A DNA stretch of 53,078 nt. Source: Bacteroidota bacterium. Lineage in GTDB: Bacteria > Bacteroidota > Bacteroidia > Chitinophagales > Chitinophagaceae. Within the stretch, counting starts at the first letter, position 1. The number at the start of each line of letters is the position of its first letter. Made by a program: the position numbers and the translations under genes. The stretch is from assembly GCA_018267615.1 (NCBI GenBank), contig JAFDYD010000007.1:55057-108134 (forward strand), read 5' to 3'. Positions 1-7,099 of this stretch are shown here, in pieces. The notes below the pieces were generated by a model. That model saw nothing but the letters and a program-made list of their open reading frames with translations, did no database searches and was not told where the DNA came from.

Positions 1-37
1 CGTTTAGCGTTCGGCGTTTAGCATCTTCTCTGCTCTT
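1..37. repeat. Edge fragment of low-complexity word repeat
   Basis: The first 37 bases carry a repeated GTTTAGC word (GCGTTTAGC-like units) just downstream of the AHSA1 gene. It resembles one arm of the intergenic hairpins seen elsewhere in the window. The partner arm would lie outside the window, so this is only a suggestion. Confidence 0.25.
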
Positions 38-514
38 TCAACTAAATATTGCAACCATCTTATCCATGCTTTGTTCTAATCCGAGTTTTGCAAAATGACT
101 CATTTGTCCAAAGTCGGCGTATTCTGTAACAGTCATTTCAATTTTATCTTTTGCGAGCTGTTTGAAAGTGACAACCGTTCTTAAATCTTCCGGGAAATCC
201 GGCGGCATGCCCAGTTGTACCGGTTGCATTTTATTCCCGTTCTTGTCCGCCAGATTTTGGATGAATTCAATATTTTTCATCGGCTCAATTTTTCTGTATT
301 CCCACACGCTGTATATATCCTGGCCTCCAAAATCTTTTGGCGCACGCATGCATACGACTGATTTACCACCTTCGCGAAAATCAATATTGGCATAAGGGCA
401 GGTGAATTTATCCGGGCCCCACCAACGCATGATCAGATCCGGATCAGTCCATACACGCCAAACATGTTCCAACGGCGCGTTGAACACACGAGAGACGACT
501 AATTCTTTTTGCAT
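38..514 (-). CDS. AHSA1/SRPBCC-fold ligand-binding protein
   Basis: A 158-residue protein of the START/SRPBCC fold, AHSA1 (Activator of Hsp90 ATPase homologue) subgroup. The N-terminus VVSRVFNAPLEHVWRVWTDP followed by WWGP is the hallmark of this family: a hydrophobic-ligand cavity protein of 140 to 165 residues, so it is full length. No substrate can be predicted. It is the last gene of a three-gene operon read leftward, 10 bases after the PhnB-like gene and behind an ArsR regulator. ArsR-AHSA1 pairs are common in Bacteroidota and Actinobacteria, and the regulator probably controls the pair. No signal peptide, so cytoplasmic. Confidence 0.85.
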   Translation of the reverse strand: MQKELVVSRVFNAPLEHVWRVWTDPDLIMRWWGPDKFTCPYANIDFREGGKSVVCMRAPKDFGGQDIYSVWEYRKIEPMKNIEFIQNLADKNGNKMQPVQLGMPPDFPEDLRTVVTFKQLAKDKIEMTVTEYADFGQMSHFAKLGLEQSMDKMVAIFS

Positions 515-524
515 GACAATCGTA

Positions 525-950
525 TTAAGCGTTTTTCAATTTTTCAATATCAAATTTTTTCATTTTCATAAAAGCCTGCATTACACGCGGAGCTTTGTCT
601 TTGTCAGACATCAATGTTGCGAGAATGGAGGGAACAATCTGCCAGGAAAGTCCGAATTTATCTTTACACCAGCCACATTGACTCTCTTCTCCGCCGTCTG
701 AGGTAAGCTTCTCCCAATATAAATCTATTTCTTCCTGCGTATCACAGGTCACTACAAAAGAAACCGATTCGTTGAATTTGAATTGAGATCCTGCGTTGAG
801 GCCCATAAATTTTTTTCCATTCAATTCAAAAATTACGACCATTGGCGTATCGGAGGTGATGCGCGAATTTTTAAAGACAGAACAATAGAATGTTGCCGCG
901 GCTTTTGCTTGTCCGTCGAACCACAGACAGGGATAAATTTCATGTGTCAT
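525..950 (-). CDS. PhnB-like VOC superfamily protein
   Basis: A 141-residue protein of the vicinal-oxygen-chelate superfamily, PhnB / 3-demethylubiquinone methyltransferase-like subgroup. It opens with the typical IYPCLWFDGQAKAAATFYCS (a beta-alpha-beta unit with FDG-x-A-x-x-A-x-x-FY). It continues with a GLNAG segment, a W-x-x-L-x-x-G-G-x-E-x-x-CGW segment and GLSWQIVP, all usual in this group. Members bind a metal or are catalytically undefined, so the reaction is unknown. It sits between the ArsR regulator (18-base gap) and the AHSA1 gene, and is likely co-transcribed with both. Confidence 0.85.
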   Translation of the reverse strand: MTHEIYPCLWFDGQAKAAATFYCSVFKNSRITSDTPMVVIFELNGKKFMGLNAGSQFKFNESVSFVVTCDTQEEIDLYWEKLTSDGGEESQCGWCKDKFGLSWQIVPSILATLMSDKDKAPRVMQAFMKMKKFDIEKLKNA

Positions 951-968
951 TTGTTTTGATTTTAGTTG

Positions 969-1319
969 TTAGTGTTTATTTTTTCCTTTTGTTTTTTTAC
1001 TACCGGCTTTCAATTCAACTAATAAGTCATCTATTGCGCTGAATCTTCCTTCCCAGAATTTCTTGTATTGTTCAACCCAACTCGATACCTGGTTTAACGG
1101 TTGCAATTTTGCTTCGCAATACCTTTCTCTTCCTTGTTTTTTGATAACGATCAGTCCGCATTCCGTGAGAATTTTAATATGAACAGAAATCGATTGCCGG
1201 CTCGCATTAAAATTTTCTGCAATCGAGTTTAGGTTCATTGTTTTTTTTGCAATGAGCCCGATGATCTCGCGCCTGGTCGGATCTGATATTGCCTGAAATA
1301 CGTCACGTCTGGTTTCCAT
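969..1319 (-). CDS. ArsR-family winged-helix transcriptional regulator
   Basis: A 116-residue ArsR/SmtB-fold repressor. METRRDVFQAISDPTRREI is the classic first helix of the non-metal ArsR group paired with AHSA1 genes. The recognition helix region is NASRQSISVHIKIL, followed by the wing (VIKKQGRERYCEAKL). No cysteine metal site of the ArsR or SmtB type is seen. A longer reading frame begins 15 codons earlier, but those codons lie in the operator/promoter DNA, so the METRR start is preferred. It probably represses itself and the two downstream genes through the twin palindromes just upstream. The C-terminus is lysine-rich. Confidence 0.85.
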   Translation of the reverse strand: METRRDVFQAISDPTRREIIGLIAKKTMNLNSIAENFNASRQSISVHIKILTECGLIVIKKQGRERYCEAKLQPLNQVSSWVEQYKKFWEGRFSAIDDLLVELKAGSKKTKGKNKH

Positions 1320-1334
1320 ATTAGATTTGATTAT

Positions 1335-1376
1335 GCAATTATCTGGTTGCAAATATATATGCAACTATCTGATTGC
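1335..1376 (-). promoter_or_regulatory. Twin ArsR operator palindromes
   Basis: Two copies of GCAAnTATCTGnTTGC lie at 1335-1350 and 1361-1376, in the same orientation, with start points 26 bases apart. Each is an imperfect dyad (GCAA...TTGC). Between them TTGCAAATATATATGCAA (1347-1364) forms a further palindrome. They sit 16 to 57 bases upstream of the ArsR start. The sequence pattern is direct observation; assignment as autoregulatory operators is inferred from position. Confidence 0.6.
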
Positions 1377-1480
1377 GCAAAATTTATTTTTAGTAACGGT
1401 TTTGGCCCTTTTTTGAGAAAGGATAAAAAATAATTCCATTTAAATCGTTTTAATTGCCATTTAAGTTGTCTTTAAAATAG

Positions 1481-1486
1481 AGGAGG
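1481..1486 (+). promoter_or_regulatory. Shine-Dalgarno site before a TTG start
   Basis: AGGAGG eight bases before the TTG at 1495. Bacteroidota rarely use Shine-Dalgarno pairing, so this perfect core is unusual here and is the reason for accepting the TTG start. Confidence 0.5.
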
Positions 1487-1494
1487 AAGTTTTC

Positions 1495-1776
1495 TTGGCC
1501 AATACATCCCTTAATTCAGCAAAAAGCAACTTTGCTTTTTTGATTCGCATGGATATGCCGTTGGATACCATGCGCCTGGTAATTATTTTCTTATGCACGC
1601 GAAAGATCATTCTGCAATCGATGCAAATGTATAGTACTGAAGATGGCGAAGCGGTACTGAATCTCTATTGTTTGATGGCACGTGACAAAGCAATTTATAT
1701 TCGTCGCCAGATGGAAAAGCTTAACGGGGTTATCGTCGTTGAACTTTTTGAAAACAAGGGAACCCGGATGCATTAA
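1495..1776 (+). CDS. Small hypothetical protein, ACT-like size
   Basis: A 93-residue protein of unknown function. It has a hydrophobic strand/helix pair (MRLVIIFLCTRKIILQSMQM) and an alternating C-terminal half (RRQMEKLNGVIVVELFENKG) that looks like a beta-alpha-beta fold similar in size to an ACT domain. This is a fold impression, not a family assignment. The start is a TTG at 1495, chosen because an unusually good Shine-Dalgarno AGGAGG lies at 1481-1486, eight bases upstream; such sites are rare in this window. An internal ATG at 1549 or 1555 is the alternative. It stands alone between the divergent ArsR operon and the DUF1338 gene. Confidence 0.55.
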   Translation: MANTSLNSAKSNFAFLIRMDMPLDTMRLVIIFLCTRKIILQSMQMYSTEDGEAVLNLYCLMARDKAIYIRRQMEKLNGVIVVELFENKGTRMH

Positions 1777-1856
1777 ATCTTTCCAAATACTAACGGGAAT
1801 GCATAGCCGGACTGGCTACTAAGATATTTTCATAATTTTACCGAAAATCACAGTTT

Positions 1857-2762
1857 ATGTCAAAGTATAAAGTGCTGGATGATGTATTGAATGGATTGAT
1901 GACAAGATACAAACAACGCGTGCCGGATGTGGGCCGTTTGCTGAATTTGCTAATCGCAAAAAAAATAATCGCTTCAGATAAAGAACTTGAAAACGATCAT
2001 ATCGCCTTTCGGACATTAGGTGTTCCATTACTGGGCGTTCAGTCGTTGGAAAAAATATTTTTGCATTACGGCTATACAAAAAAAGATTATTATTTTTTTC
2101 CCGAAAAAAAACTCGATGCATGGTGGTACGCGCCGCCTACAGAACATCATCCCCGTATATTTATTTCAGAGTTAAGAGTGAAAGAATTGTCTGACCCGGC
2201 ACAGGCTATTATTCATTCATACACAAAATCATTATCATCCGATCCGGTAAACAATATTAACCTGGACAATGGGCATGAAGTAGACCAATTCCTTCATTCC
2301 GGCTTATGGCGTTTGCCTTCCTGGAGTGATTATGAAATGCTGGGCAAAGAATCGGAATATGCTGCATGGGTGATATACAATCGCTATTACCTGAATCATT
2401 TTACTATTGCCGTGCATAATTTGAAAACGGGTTACAATACCATTTCATCTTTTAATGATTTTTTGGAACAAAATGGTTTCGCATTGAATGATTCGGGTGG
2501 AAAAATTAAGGTTAGTCCGGATGGCGGACTTTTGCAAAGTTCAACCGTAGCTCAAAAAGTATTGGCAACTTTTGCCGAAGGCAAAGAACACTTGATACCC
2601 GGTTCATATGTCGAGTTTGCTGAACGGAAATTGTTGCCAGAATATGCAAGTCTTACTCAAAGCGAAGTAAAAAGAAAGCACCGCCGCGAAGGATTTGAAG
2701 CAGGTAATGCCGACAAAATTTTTGAAAGCACATATGTCAGTCAGACAAATAAAAAAAGTTAA
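1857..2762 (+). CDS. DUF1338 family, 2-oxoadipate dioxygenase/decarboxylase-like
   Basis: A 301-residue cytoplasmic protein of the DUF1338 family. Characterised relatives (HglS of Pseudomonas, the YdcJ group) are Fe(II) enzymes that convert 2-oxoadipate to 2-hydroxyglutarate in lysine breakdown. Visible marks are the early DHIAFRTLG motif (His at about residue 48, a metal ligand), FISELRV, the second His in NHFTIAVHNL and the late acidic site in SYVEFAER, in the usual order. The protein is shorter than the roughly 450-residue HglS, as is usual for the compact DUF1338 proteins of Bacteroidota, so the exact substrate is uncertain. It is monocistronic and ends just before a perfect 39-bp hairpin. 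Confidence 0.8.
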   Translation: MSKYKVLDDVLNGLMTRYKQRVPDVGRLLNLLIAKKIIASDKELENDHIAFRTLGVPLLGVQSLEKIFLHYGYTKKDYYFFPEKKLDAWWYAPPTEHHPRIFISELRVKELSDPAQAIIHSYTKSLSSDPVNNINLDNGHEVDQFLHSGLWRLPSWSDYEMLGKESEYAAWVIYNRYYLNHFTIAVHNLKTGYNTISSFNDFLEQNGFALNDSGGKIKVSPDGGLLQSSTVAQKVLATFAEGKEHLIPGSYVEFAERKLLPEYASLTQSEVKRKHRREGFEAGNADKIFESTYVSQTNKKS

Positions 2763-2779
2763 CACATCATGGTTCCAAA

Positions 2780-2863
2780 ACTTGAGCATTGATTGTTGCA
2801 TATTGATTATTGAATATTAAAAAAAATATTCAATAATCAATATGCAACAATCAATGCTCAAGT
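2780..2863. repeat. Perfect 39-bp intergenic hairpin
   Basis: Arms 2780-2818 and 2825-2863 are exact reverse complements over 39 bases with an AAAAAA loop. The arm begins ACTTGAGCATTGATTG and is built of TTGATTATTGA-like words. It lies between two rightward genes. It may end the DUF1338 transcript, but there is no T-run after the stem. The same outer word, CTTGAGCATTGA, recurs in the hairpin at 13367. Confidence 0.9.
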
Positions 2864-2907
2864 TCATTCCTTATCTTCATCATCGCTAATAAGACACCGA
2901 TTTCACT

Positions 2908-3279
2908 ATGCCTTCGTCCATAAAAAATATTTTCAAAAAAGGTTTAAACATTTCGATATCCGGAAGTTTATGGATCGAATCCGGCACAGAGCGTTTTCTC
3001 GGTCCCGGTCCGGTTGAATTATTGGAACGTATTTCCAAAACGGGTTCCATAAATCAGGCAGCGAAACAAATGGGAATGTCGTACCAGAAAGCGTGGCGAA
3101 TTGTAAACACATTGAATACGCAAACTGCAAAACCCGTTGTGATCGTGCAAACCGGAGGCGAGAAGGGAGGTGGCTCTACCATTTCGGATGAAGCGAAACA
3201 ACTTATCAAATATCACGGTCAATTGCGTGAGAGATTTACGGCTTTTTTGAAGAAAGAAACAATCAAATTGAAGAAGTAA
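2908..3279 (+). CDS. ModE-type winged-helix regulator without Mop domain
   Basis: A 123-residue regulator matching the N-terminal DNA-binding domain of ModE. It has ISGSLWIESGTERFLGPGPV, then a LERISKTGSINQAAKQMGMSY-type helix-turn-helix (about residues 40-65), KAWRIVNTLN and the GGEKGGGSTISDEA wing, ending in a dimerisation helix. Full-length ModE has about 260 residues with two C-terminal Mop/TOBE molybdate-binding domains. Here these are missing and the frame ends cleanly, so this is the single-domain form. How it would sense molybdate is unknown. A ModE-like operator lies 30 bases downstream in front of the TonB receptor, so control of that receptor is likely. Confidence 0.82.
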   Translation: MPSSIKNIFKKGLNISISGSLWIESGTERFLGPGPVELLERISKTGSINQAAKQMGMSYQKAWRIVNTLNTQTAKPVVIVQTGGEKGGGSTISDEAKQLIKYHGQLRERFTAFLKKETIKLKK

Positions 3280-3308
3280 GAAATTACGCGTTTCAATTTT
3301 TTTTATAC

Positions 3309-3336
3309 GTCGTTATCTTTTGAATAATATAACGAC
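3309..3336 (+). promoter_or_regulatory. ModE-like operator in front of TonB receptor
   Basis: GTCGTTAT, 12 bases, ATAACGAC: a perfect 8-bp dyad spanning 28 bases, 18 bases before the receptor start codon. It resembles the enterobacterial ModE box (TCGNTATAT and its mirror ATATAACGA); here TCGTTATCT and ATATAACGA are visible. It is the only site of this kind that I found upstream of a gene in the window. A TTTG word at 3319-3322, inside the dyad, could be the -33 element, so binding would block transcription. The role is inferred from the neighbouring ModE-type gene. Confidence 0.6.
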
Positions 3337-3353
3337 TTCGAAAAAACTAAGCT

Positions 3354-5921
3354 ATGAGAAAAATTCTCGCCATTTTATTTTCCTTTTGCAGCGGCTTTGT
3401 TGTTGCGCAGGTTGCACCTGTTGCCAAAGAAAAAATTCCGGATTCAGTAAAAATCGGCGTACTGGATGAAGTCGTTATTTCGGCGTCAAGAGTCATGGAA
3501 AAATTATTGCAATCGCCGGTAAGCATTCAGAAAGTAAATGAAAAATATTTTCGCAGCGCACCCGCTCCTGGTTTTTTTGATGCATTGGAAAATGTGCAGG
3601 GCGTTCAGATGATAACACCGAGCTTGGGTTTTAAAGTGATCAATGCGCGTGGTTTTGCAAATACAACGAATGTTCGCTTTGCACAATTAGTGGATGGAAT
3701 GGACGTCCAATCGCCTCATATCGGCGGACCCATCGGCAATGCGCTCGGACCAACTGATCTCGATATAGAGAATGTTGAAATTATTCCGGGAGTTGCTTCT
3801 GCATTATATGGCATGAATACGATCAATGGCCTGGCAGATTTCGCTACAAAAAATCCTTTTACCTCGGAAGGAATAATGGTTCAGCAAAAAACAGGTATCA
3901 CACATTTGGGCGACTCGAACAGCAGCGCGAAAATTTTTTCCGAAACAAGTCTGCGTATTGCAAAAATTGTTTCTCCAAAATTTGCCTTTAAAATCAATGG
4001 CAGTTTTAGCAAAGGATACGATTGGATCGCAGACGATCATTCCGATCTCAATCCGAATGCAAACATAAGCACCAATCTTACGGGGTATGATAATCCCGCG
4101 CGGGATCTCGTCAATGGTTATGGTAATGAATCTTCAGACAGAAAAACAATCACGCTGCAAGGAAAATCCTATGTGGTATCGCGCACCGGGTATTATGAAA
4201 AACAAGTAGTGGATTATTCTTTACAGAATATCAAAGCAGATGTCGGATTGTATTACAAATTGTCCGCAAAAAGTTCCATCGTTTATCTTTTCCATATGGC
4301 GCTGCTCGATAATGTTTACCAGCGCGCAAACAGGTTCAGGCTGCAGAATTATTTTATTCAGCAACACGGAATACAATTTCAATCACCATCGGTTCATGCC
4401 AAAGTGTATTTTAATAATGAAAATACCGGCAAATCATATAATCTCAGATCGATGGCTGAGAACATAGACCGCGACTATAAACCCGACAACACATGGTATG
4501 CAGATTATACAACTGCATTCAATAACGCAACAACCGCAGGAAAAACTGCGGCTGATGCTCACCGTGAGGCCAGGGCCGCTGCGGATGCGGGAAGATTTCA
4601 ACCCGGGACAGATGCTTTCAAAAATTCAATGGACAAATTGAAAAACACCAACAACTGGGATTACGGTGCGGCACTTCGTGTAAAAGCAAGTTTCGTGCAA
4701 GCAGAGGCGCAAGTGAATCTTACCGAAGAATGGTTATCGGGGTTGAAGAAAAATGCGGGATTGGAAATATTGACAGGCATAGATTCCAGGACTTATATCA
4801 TCGTGCCCGACGGAAATTATTTTATTAATCCTGAAAAAGGAAAAACATACAGCAATATCGTGTACGGTAAAACAGGCGGTTTTGCTTCATTGACAAAAAC
4901 TTTTTTTCATAATACTTTAAAATTCGGCGCAACACTACGCGCTGATAAAAATGATTATTTTCCATTGGCATGGAACCCACGGTTCACTTGCGTGTATTCG
5001 CCAACCTATAAACATAATTTCAGGTTATCATTTCAAAGCGGCTATCGCTACCCAAGTATATTTGAAGCTTATTCGAATATCAATAGCGGAGGTGTGAAGC
5101 GTGTCGGTGGATTGCCTGTGATGTCGAATGGTATTTTTGAAAATGCATGGCTCGCTACTTCTATCTCAGCTTTCCAGGCAGCGGTGTTAAAGGATATCAA
5201 TCAAAACGGGCTTACAAAAAATAACGCGATCATCAAAAATCAAGGGGTGCTTAAAAAAAATCCATACACATATATTAAGCCGGAACATATCCAATCATTC
5301 GAAGCAGGATACAAAGGATTATTTTTCGACGGCAAATTATTTGTGGATGCAGATTTTTATTTTAATAATTATCATTCATTTATTGCGCAGGCGAATATGA
5401 ATGTGCCGAATACACAGCAGGCCGATTCAATTCCTTTTTATTTGTATGATAAAACAAAACAGAATCAGTACAGGATGTGGACCAACTCGCAAACATCGGT
5501 ATATAATTATGGATTTACATTCGGACTTACTTATCATTTTGCGAAGGGCTACAATGTAAATGCAAATACTTCTTATGCAAAATTGCAGAAATCATCCAAC
5601 GAAGATGGATTGGAAGATGGATTCAATACGCCACAATGGATCACTAATATTGGCATCTACAATGAGAATATCTATAAGAATATTGGTGCGGGTTTGAGTT
5701 TTAAATGGCAGGATGCTTACTACTGGCAATCATTTCTTGTAAATGGAAATACGCCCGCCTATTCGTCGGTAGATGCGCAGATCAGTTATACCATTACACG
5801 TGTTAAACTAAAAATAAAACTGGGCGCAACAAATTTGTTGAATCATTACTATCGATCTTTTCTCGGCGGCCCTGAAATCGGCGGACTTTATTATACAACT
5901 TTGACTTATGGGATAAAGTGA
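3354..5921 (+). CDS. TonB-dependent outer-membrane receptor, candidate molybdenum importer
   Basis: An 855-residue TonB-dependent receptor with a signal peptide (MRKILAILFSFCSGFVVAQ), then a TonB-box-like stretch near LDEVVISASRV (residues 38-48), a plug domain (about 55-165, with VQGVQMITPSLGF, INARGFANT, LVDGMD, VEIIPGVASALYGMN) and a long 22-strand-type barrel ending in LTYGIK. There is no CarboxypepD-like domain and no STN domain, unlike SusC-type receptors. It follows a ModE-type regulator and a ModE-like operator and begins the molybdenum-cofactor island, so I infer a role in uptake of molybdate or a molybdenum chelate. Substrate assignment is inference; a siderophore or vitamin cannot be excluded from sequence. 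Confidence 0.88.
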   Translation: MRKILAILFSFCSGFVVAQVAPVAKEKIPDSVKIGVLDEVVISASRVMEKLLQSPVSIQKVNEKYFRSAPAPGFFDALENVQGVQMITPSLGFKVINARGFANTTNVRFAQLVDGMDVQSPHIGGPIGNALGPTDLDIENVEIIPGVASALYGMNTINGLADFATKNPFTSEGIMVQQKTGITHLGDSNSSAKIFSETSLRIAKIVSPKFAFKINGSFSKGYDWIADDHSDLNPNANISTNLTGYDNPARDLVNGYGNESSDRKTITLQGKSYVVSRTGYYEKQVVDYSLQNIKADVGLYYKLSAKSSIVYLFHMALLDNVYQRANRFRLQNYFIQQHGIQFQSPSVHAKVYFNNENTGKSYNLRSMAENIDRDYKPDNTWYADYTTAFNNATTAGKTAADAHREARAAADAGRFQPGTDAFKNSMDKLKNTNNWDYGAALRVKASFVQAEAQVNLTEEWLSGLKKNAGLEILTGIDSRTYIIVPDGNYFINPEKGKTYSNIVYGKTGGFASLTKTFFHNTLKFGATLRADKNDYFPLAWNPRFTCVYSPTYKHNFRLSFQSGYRYPSIFEAYSNINSGGVKRVGGLPVMSNGIFENAWLATSISAFQAAVLKDINQNGLTKNNAIIKNQGVLKKNPYTYIKPEHIQSFEAGYKGLFFDGKLFVDADFYFNNYHSFIAQANMNVPNTQQADSIPFYLYDKTKQNQYRMWTNSQTSVYNYGFTFGLTYHFAKGYNVNANTSYAKLQKSSNEDGLEDGFNTPQWITNIGIYNENIYKNIGAGLSFKWQDAYYWQSFLVNGNTPAYSSVDAQISYTITRVKLKIKLGATNLLNHYYRSFLGGPEIGGLYYTTLTYGIK

Positions 5922-5922
5922 G

Positions 5923-6047
5923 GGGCGAGTGGCTAGTGGCGAGTGGAGAGTAGTGAGAGGTAAGAAGTAAGAAGTATGAAGCATAGTTACCTATACCATT
6001 TACCTTTCGCCAACAACCACTAGTCACTCGCCACTAGCCACTCGCCC
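5923..6047. repeat. Inverted word repeat between convergent genes
   Basis: Arms 5923-5945 and 6025-6047 are exact 23-base reverse complements made of GAGTGGC/TAGTGGC words, separated by 79 bases that hold further GAAGTA and GTGAGAGG words. The element lies between the convergent TonB receptor and moaA genes, its right arm ending 2 bases before the moaA stop codon. It could serve as a terminator for both directions. Confidence 0.85.
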
Positions 6048-6049
6048 TC

Positions 6050-7030
6050 TCACCCTCCAATTGCAATCATGCTTCTGTTATGCAAGTTCTCGGTATGAAT
6101 ATTTTCAAAATCTTTTGTGAATTGTCCGCCTAACTCTTTTTCCTTCGATTTAATATTTTGAATGATCAGCGGTAGTATGTCTTCGCCTTTTCTGAATGCG
6201 GTCAGCAAGTCGGTTTCACTTTGCGAGAACAAACAGTTTTTCATTTTCCCATCAGCAGTAAGTCGAACTCTGTTGCACCCGCTGCAAAACGGCGCGCTCA
6301 TCGTGCTGATGATGGCAAAAGTTCCCTGGTGATTGTTGACGGTATATTTTTTATCGGTATCATGAATATCATCATGCAATCTCGTAATTGAATATTTTTT
6401 TTCAATCACTTCGAGAATTTCTTTCCAGGTAACAACTTTGTTGCTTGTCCACCGGTTGCTTTCAAATGGCATGAACTCGATAAAGCGCACATGAACATTT
6501 GCATTCTTCGTCCACTCGATAAAATCATTTATTTCGTTATCATTAAATCCCTTCATCAATACTACATTCACTTTGACATGAAAATTTCTGGCAATCAACA
6601 GTTGAATATTTTCGTAAACACGGGCGAACAAATCGCGTCTGGTGATGATTTGAAATTTATCGGCTTGTAAGGTATCCAGGCTGATATTTAATGATTTTAC
6701 GTTAGCATTTTCCAACTCGTCGATGAATTCATGAATTCTTGTAGCGTTGGTAGTAAGTGTGAGTTGAACAGGCAATTTAGATAATCGTCTTATGATATCA
6801 GCGGCGTCTTTGCGGACTAATGGCTCGCCGCCCGTTAACCTGATTTTTTTCACTCCTTCATTTACAAAAACTTTTGCGATCGATTCTATTTCGTGCGGCT
6901 GCATCAATCTTGCCGAAGGTGTGAATTCATAATCTTCTTCCGGCATACAATAGAAGCATCGGAGATTGCAGTTGTCCGTCAGGGAAATCCTCAAATAATC
7001 GTGTACTCTATTGTAATTGTCTTTGATCAT
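6050..7030 (-). CDS. moaA: GTP 3',8-cyclase MoaA
   Basis: A 326-residue radical SAM enzyme that converts GTP to 3',8-cyclo-GTP, the first step of molybdopterin synthesis. The N-terminal cluster motif is C21-x3-C25-x2-C28 (CNLRCFYC), and LTGGEPL is the SAM-binding element. The C-terminal second 4Fe-4S cluster is C249-x2-C252-x13-C266 (FCSGCNRVRL...KNCLF). The tail ends in Gly-Gly, which MoaA needs for activity. Length and all ligands are intact. It is read leftward, 69 bases behind xdhC, and probably shares its transcript. It cooperates with the moaC product encoded 6.5 kb away. Confidence 0.97.
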   Translation of the reverse strand: MIKDNYNRVHDYLRISLTDNCNLRCFYCMPEEDYEFTPSARLMQPHEIESIAKVFVNEGVKKIRLTGGEPLVRKDAADIIRRLSKLPVQLTLTTNATRIHEFIDELENANVKSLNISLDTLQADKFQIITRRDLFARVYENIQLLIARNFHVKVNVVLMKGFNDNEINDFIEWTKNANVHVRFIEFMPFESNRWTSNKVVTWKEILEVIEKKYSITRLHDDIHDTDKKYTVNNHQGTFAIISTMSAPFCSGCNRVRLTADGKMKNCLFSQSETDLLTAFRKGEDILPLIIQNIKSKEKELGGQFTKDFENIHTENLHNRSMIAIGG

Positions 7031-7099
7031 CGTCGCAATTTAATGGATCGTACCACAAGTTGACAATGTAATGAGATTTTTGTTTGGATTCGGTATGGA

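Noticed and set aside
1591..1773. Antisense frame over the small unknown gene
   Set aside because: The plus-strand gene has a good ribosome site and better-looking protein; the antisense frame has neither.
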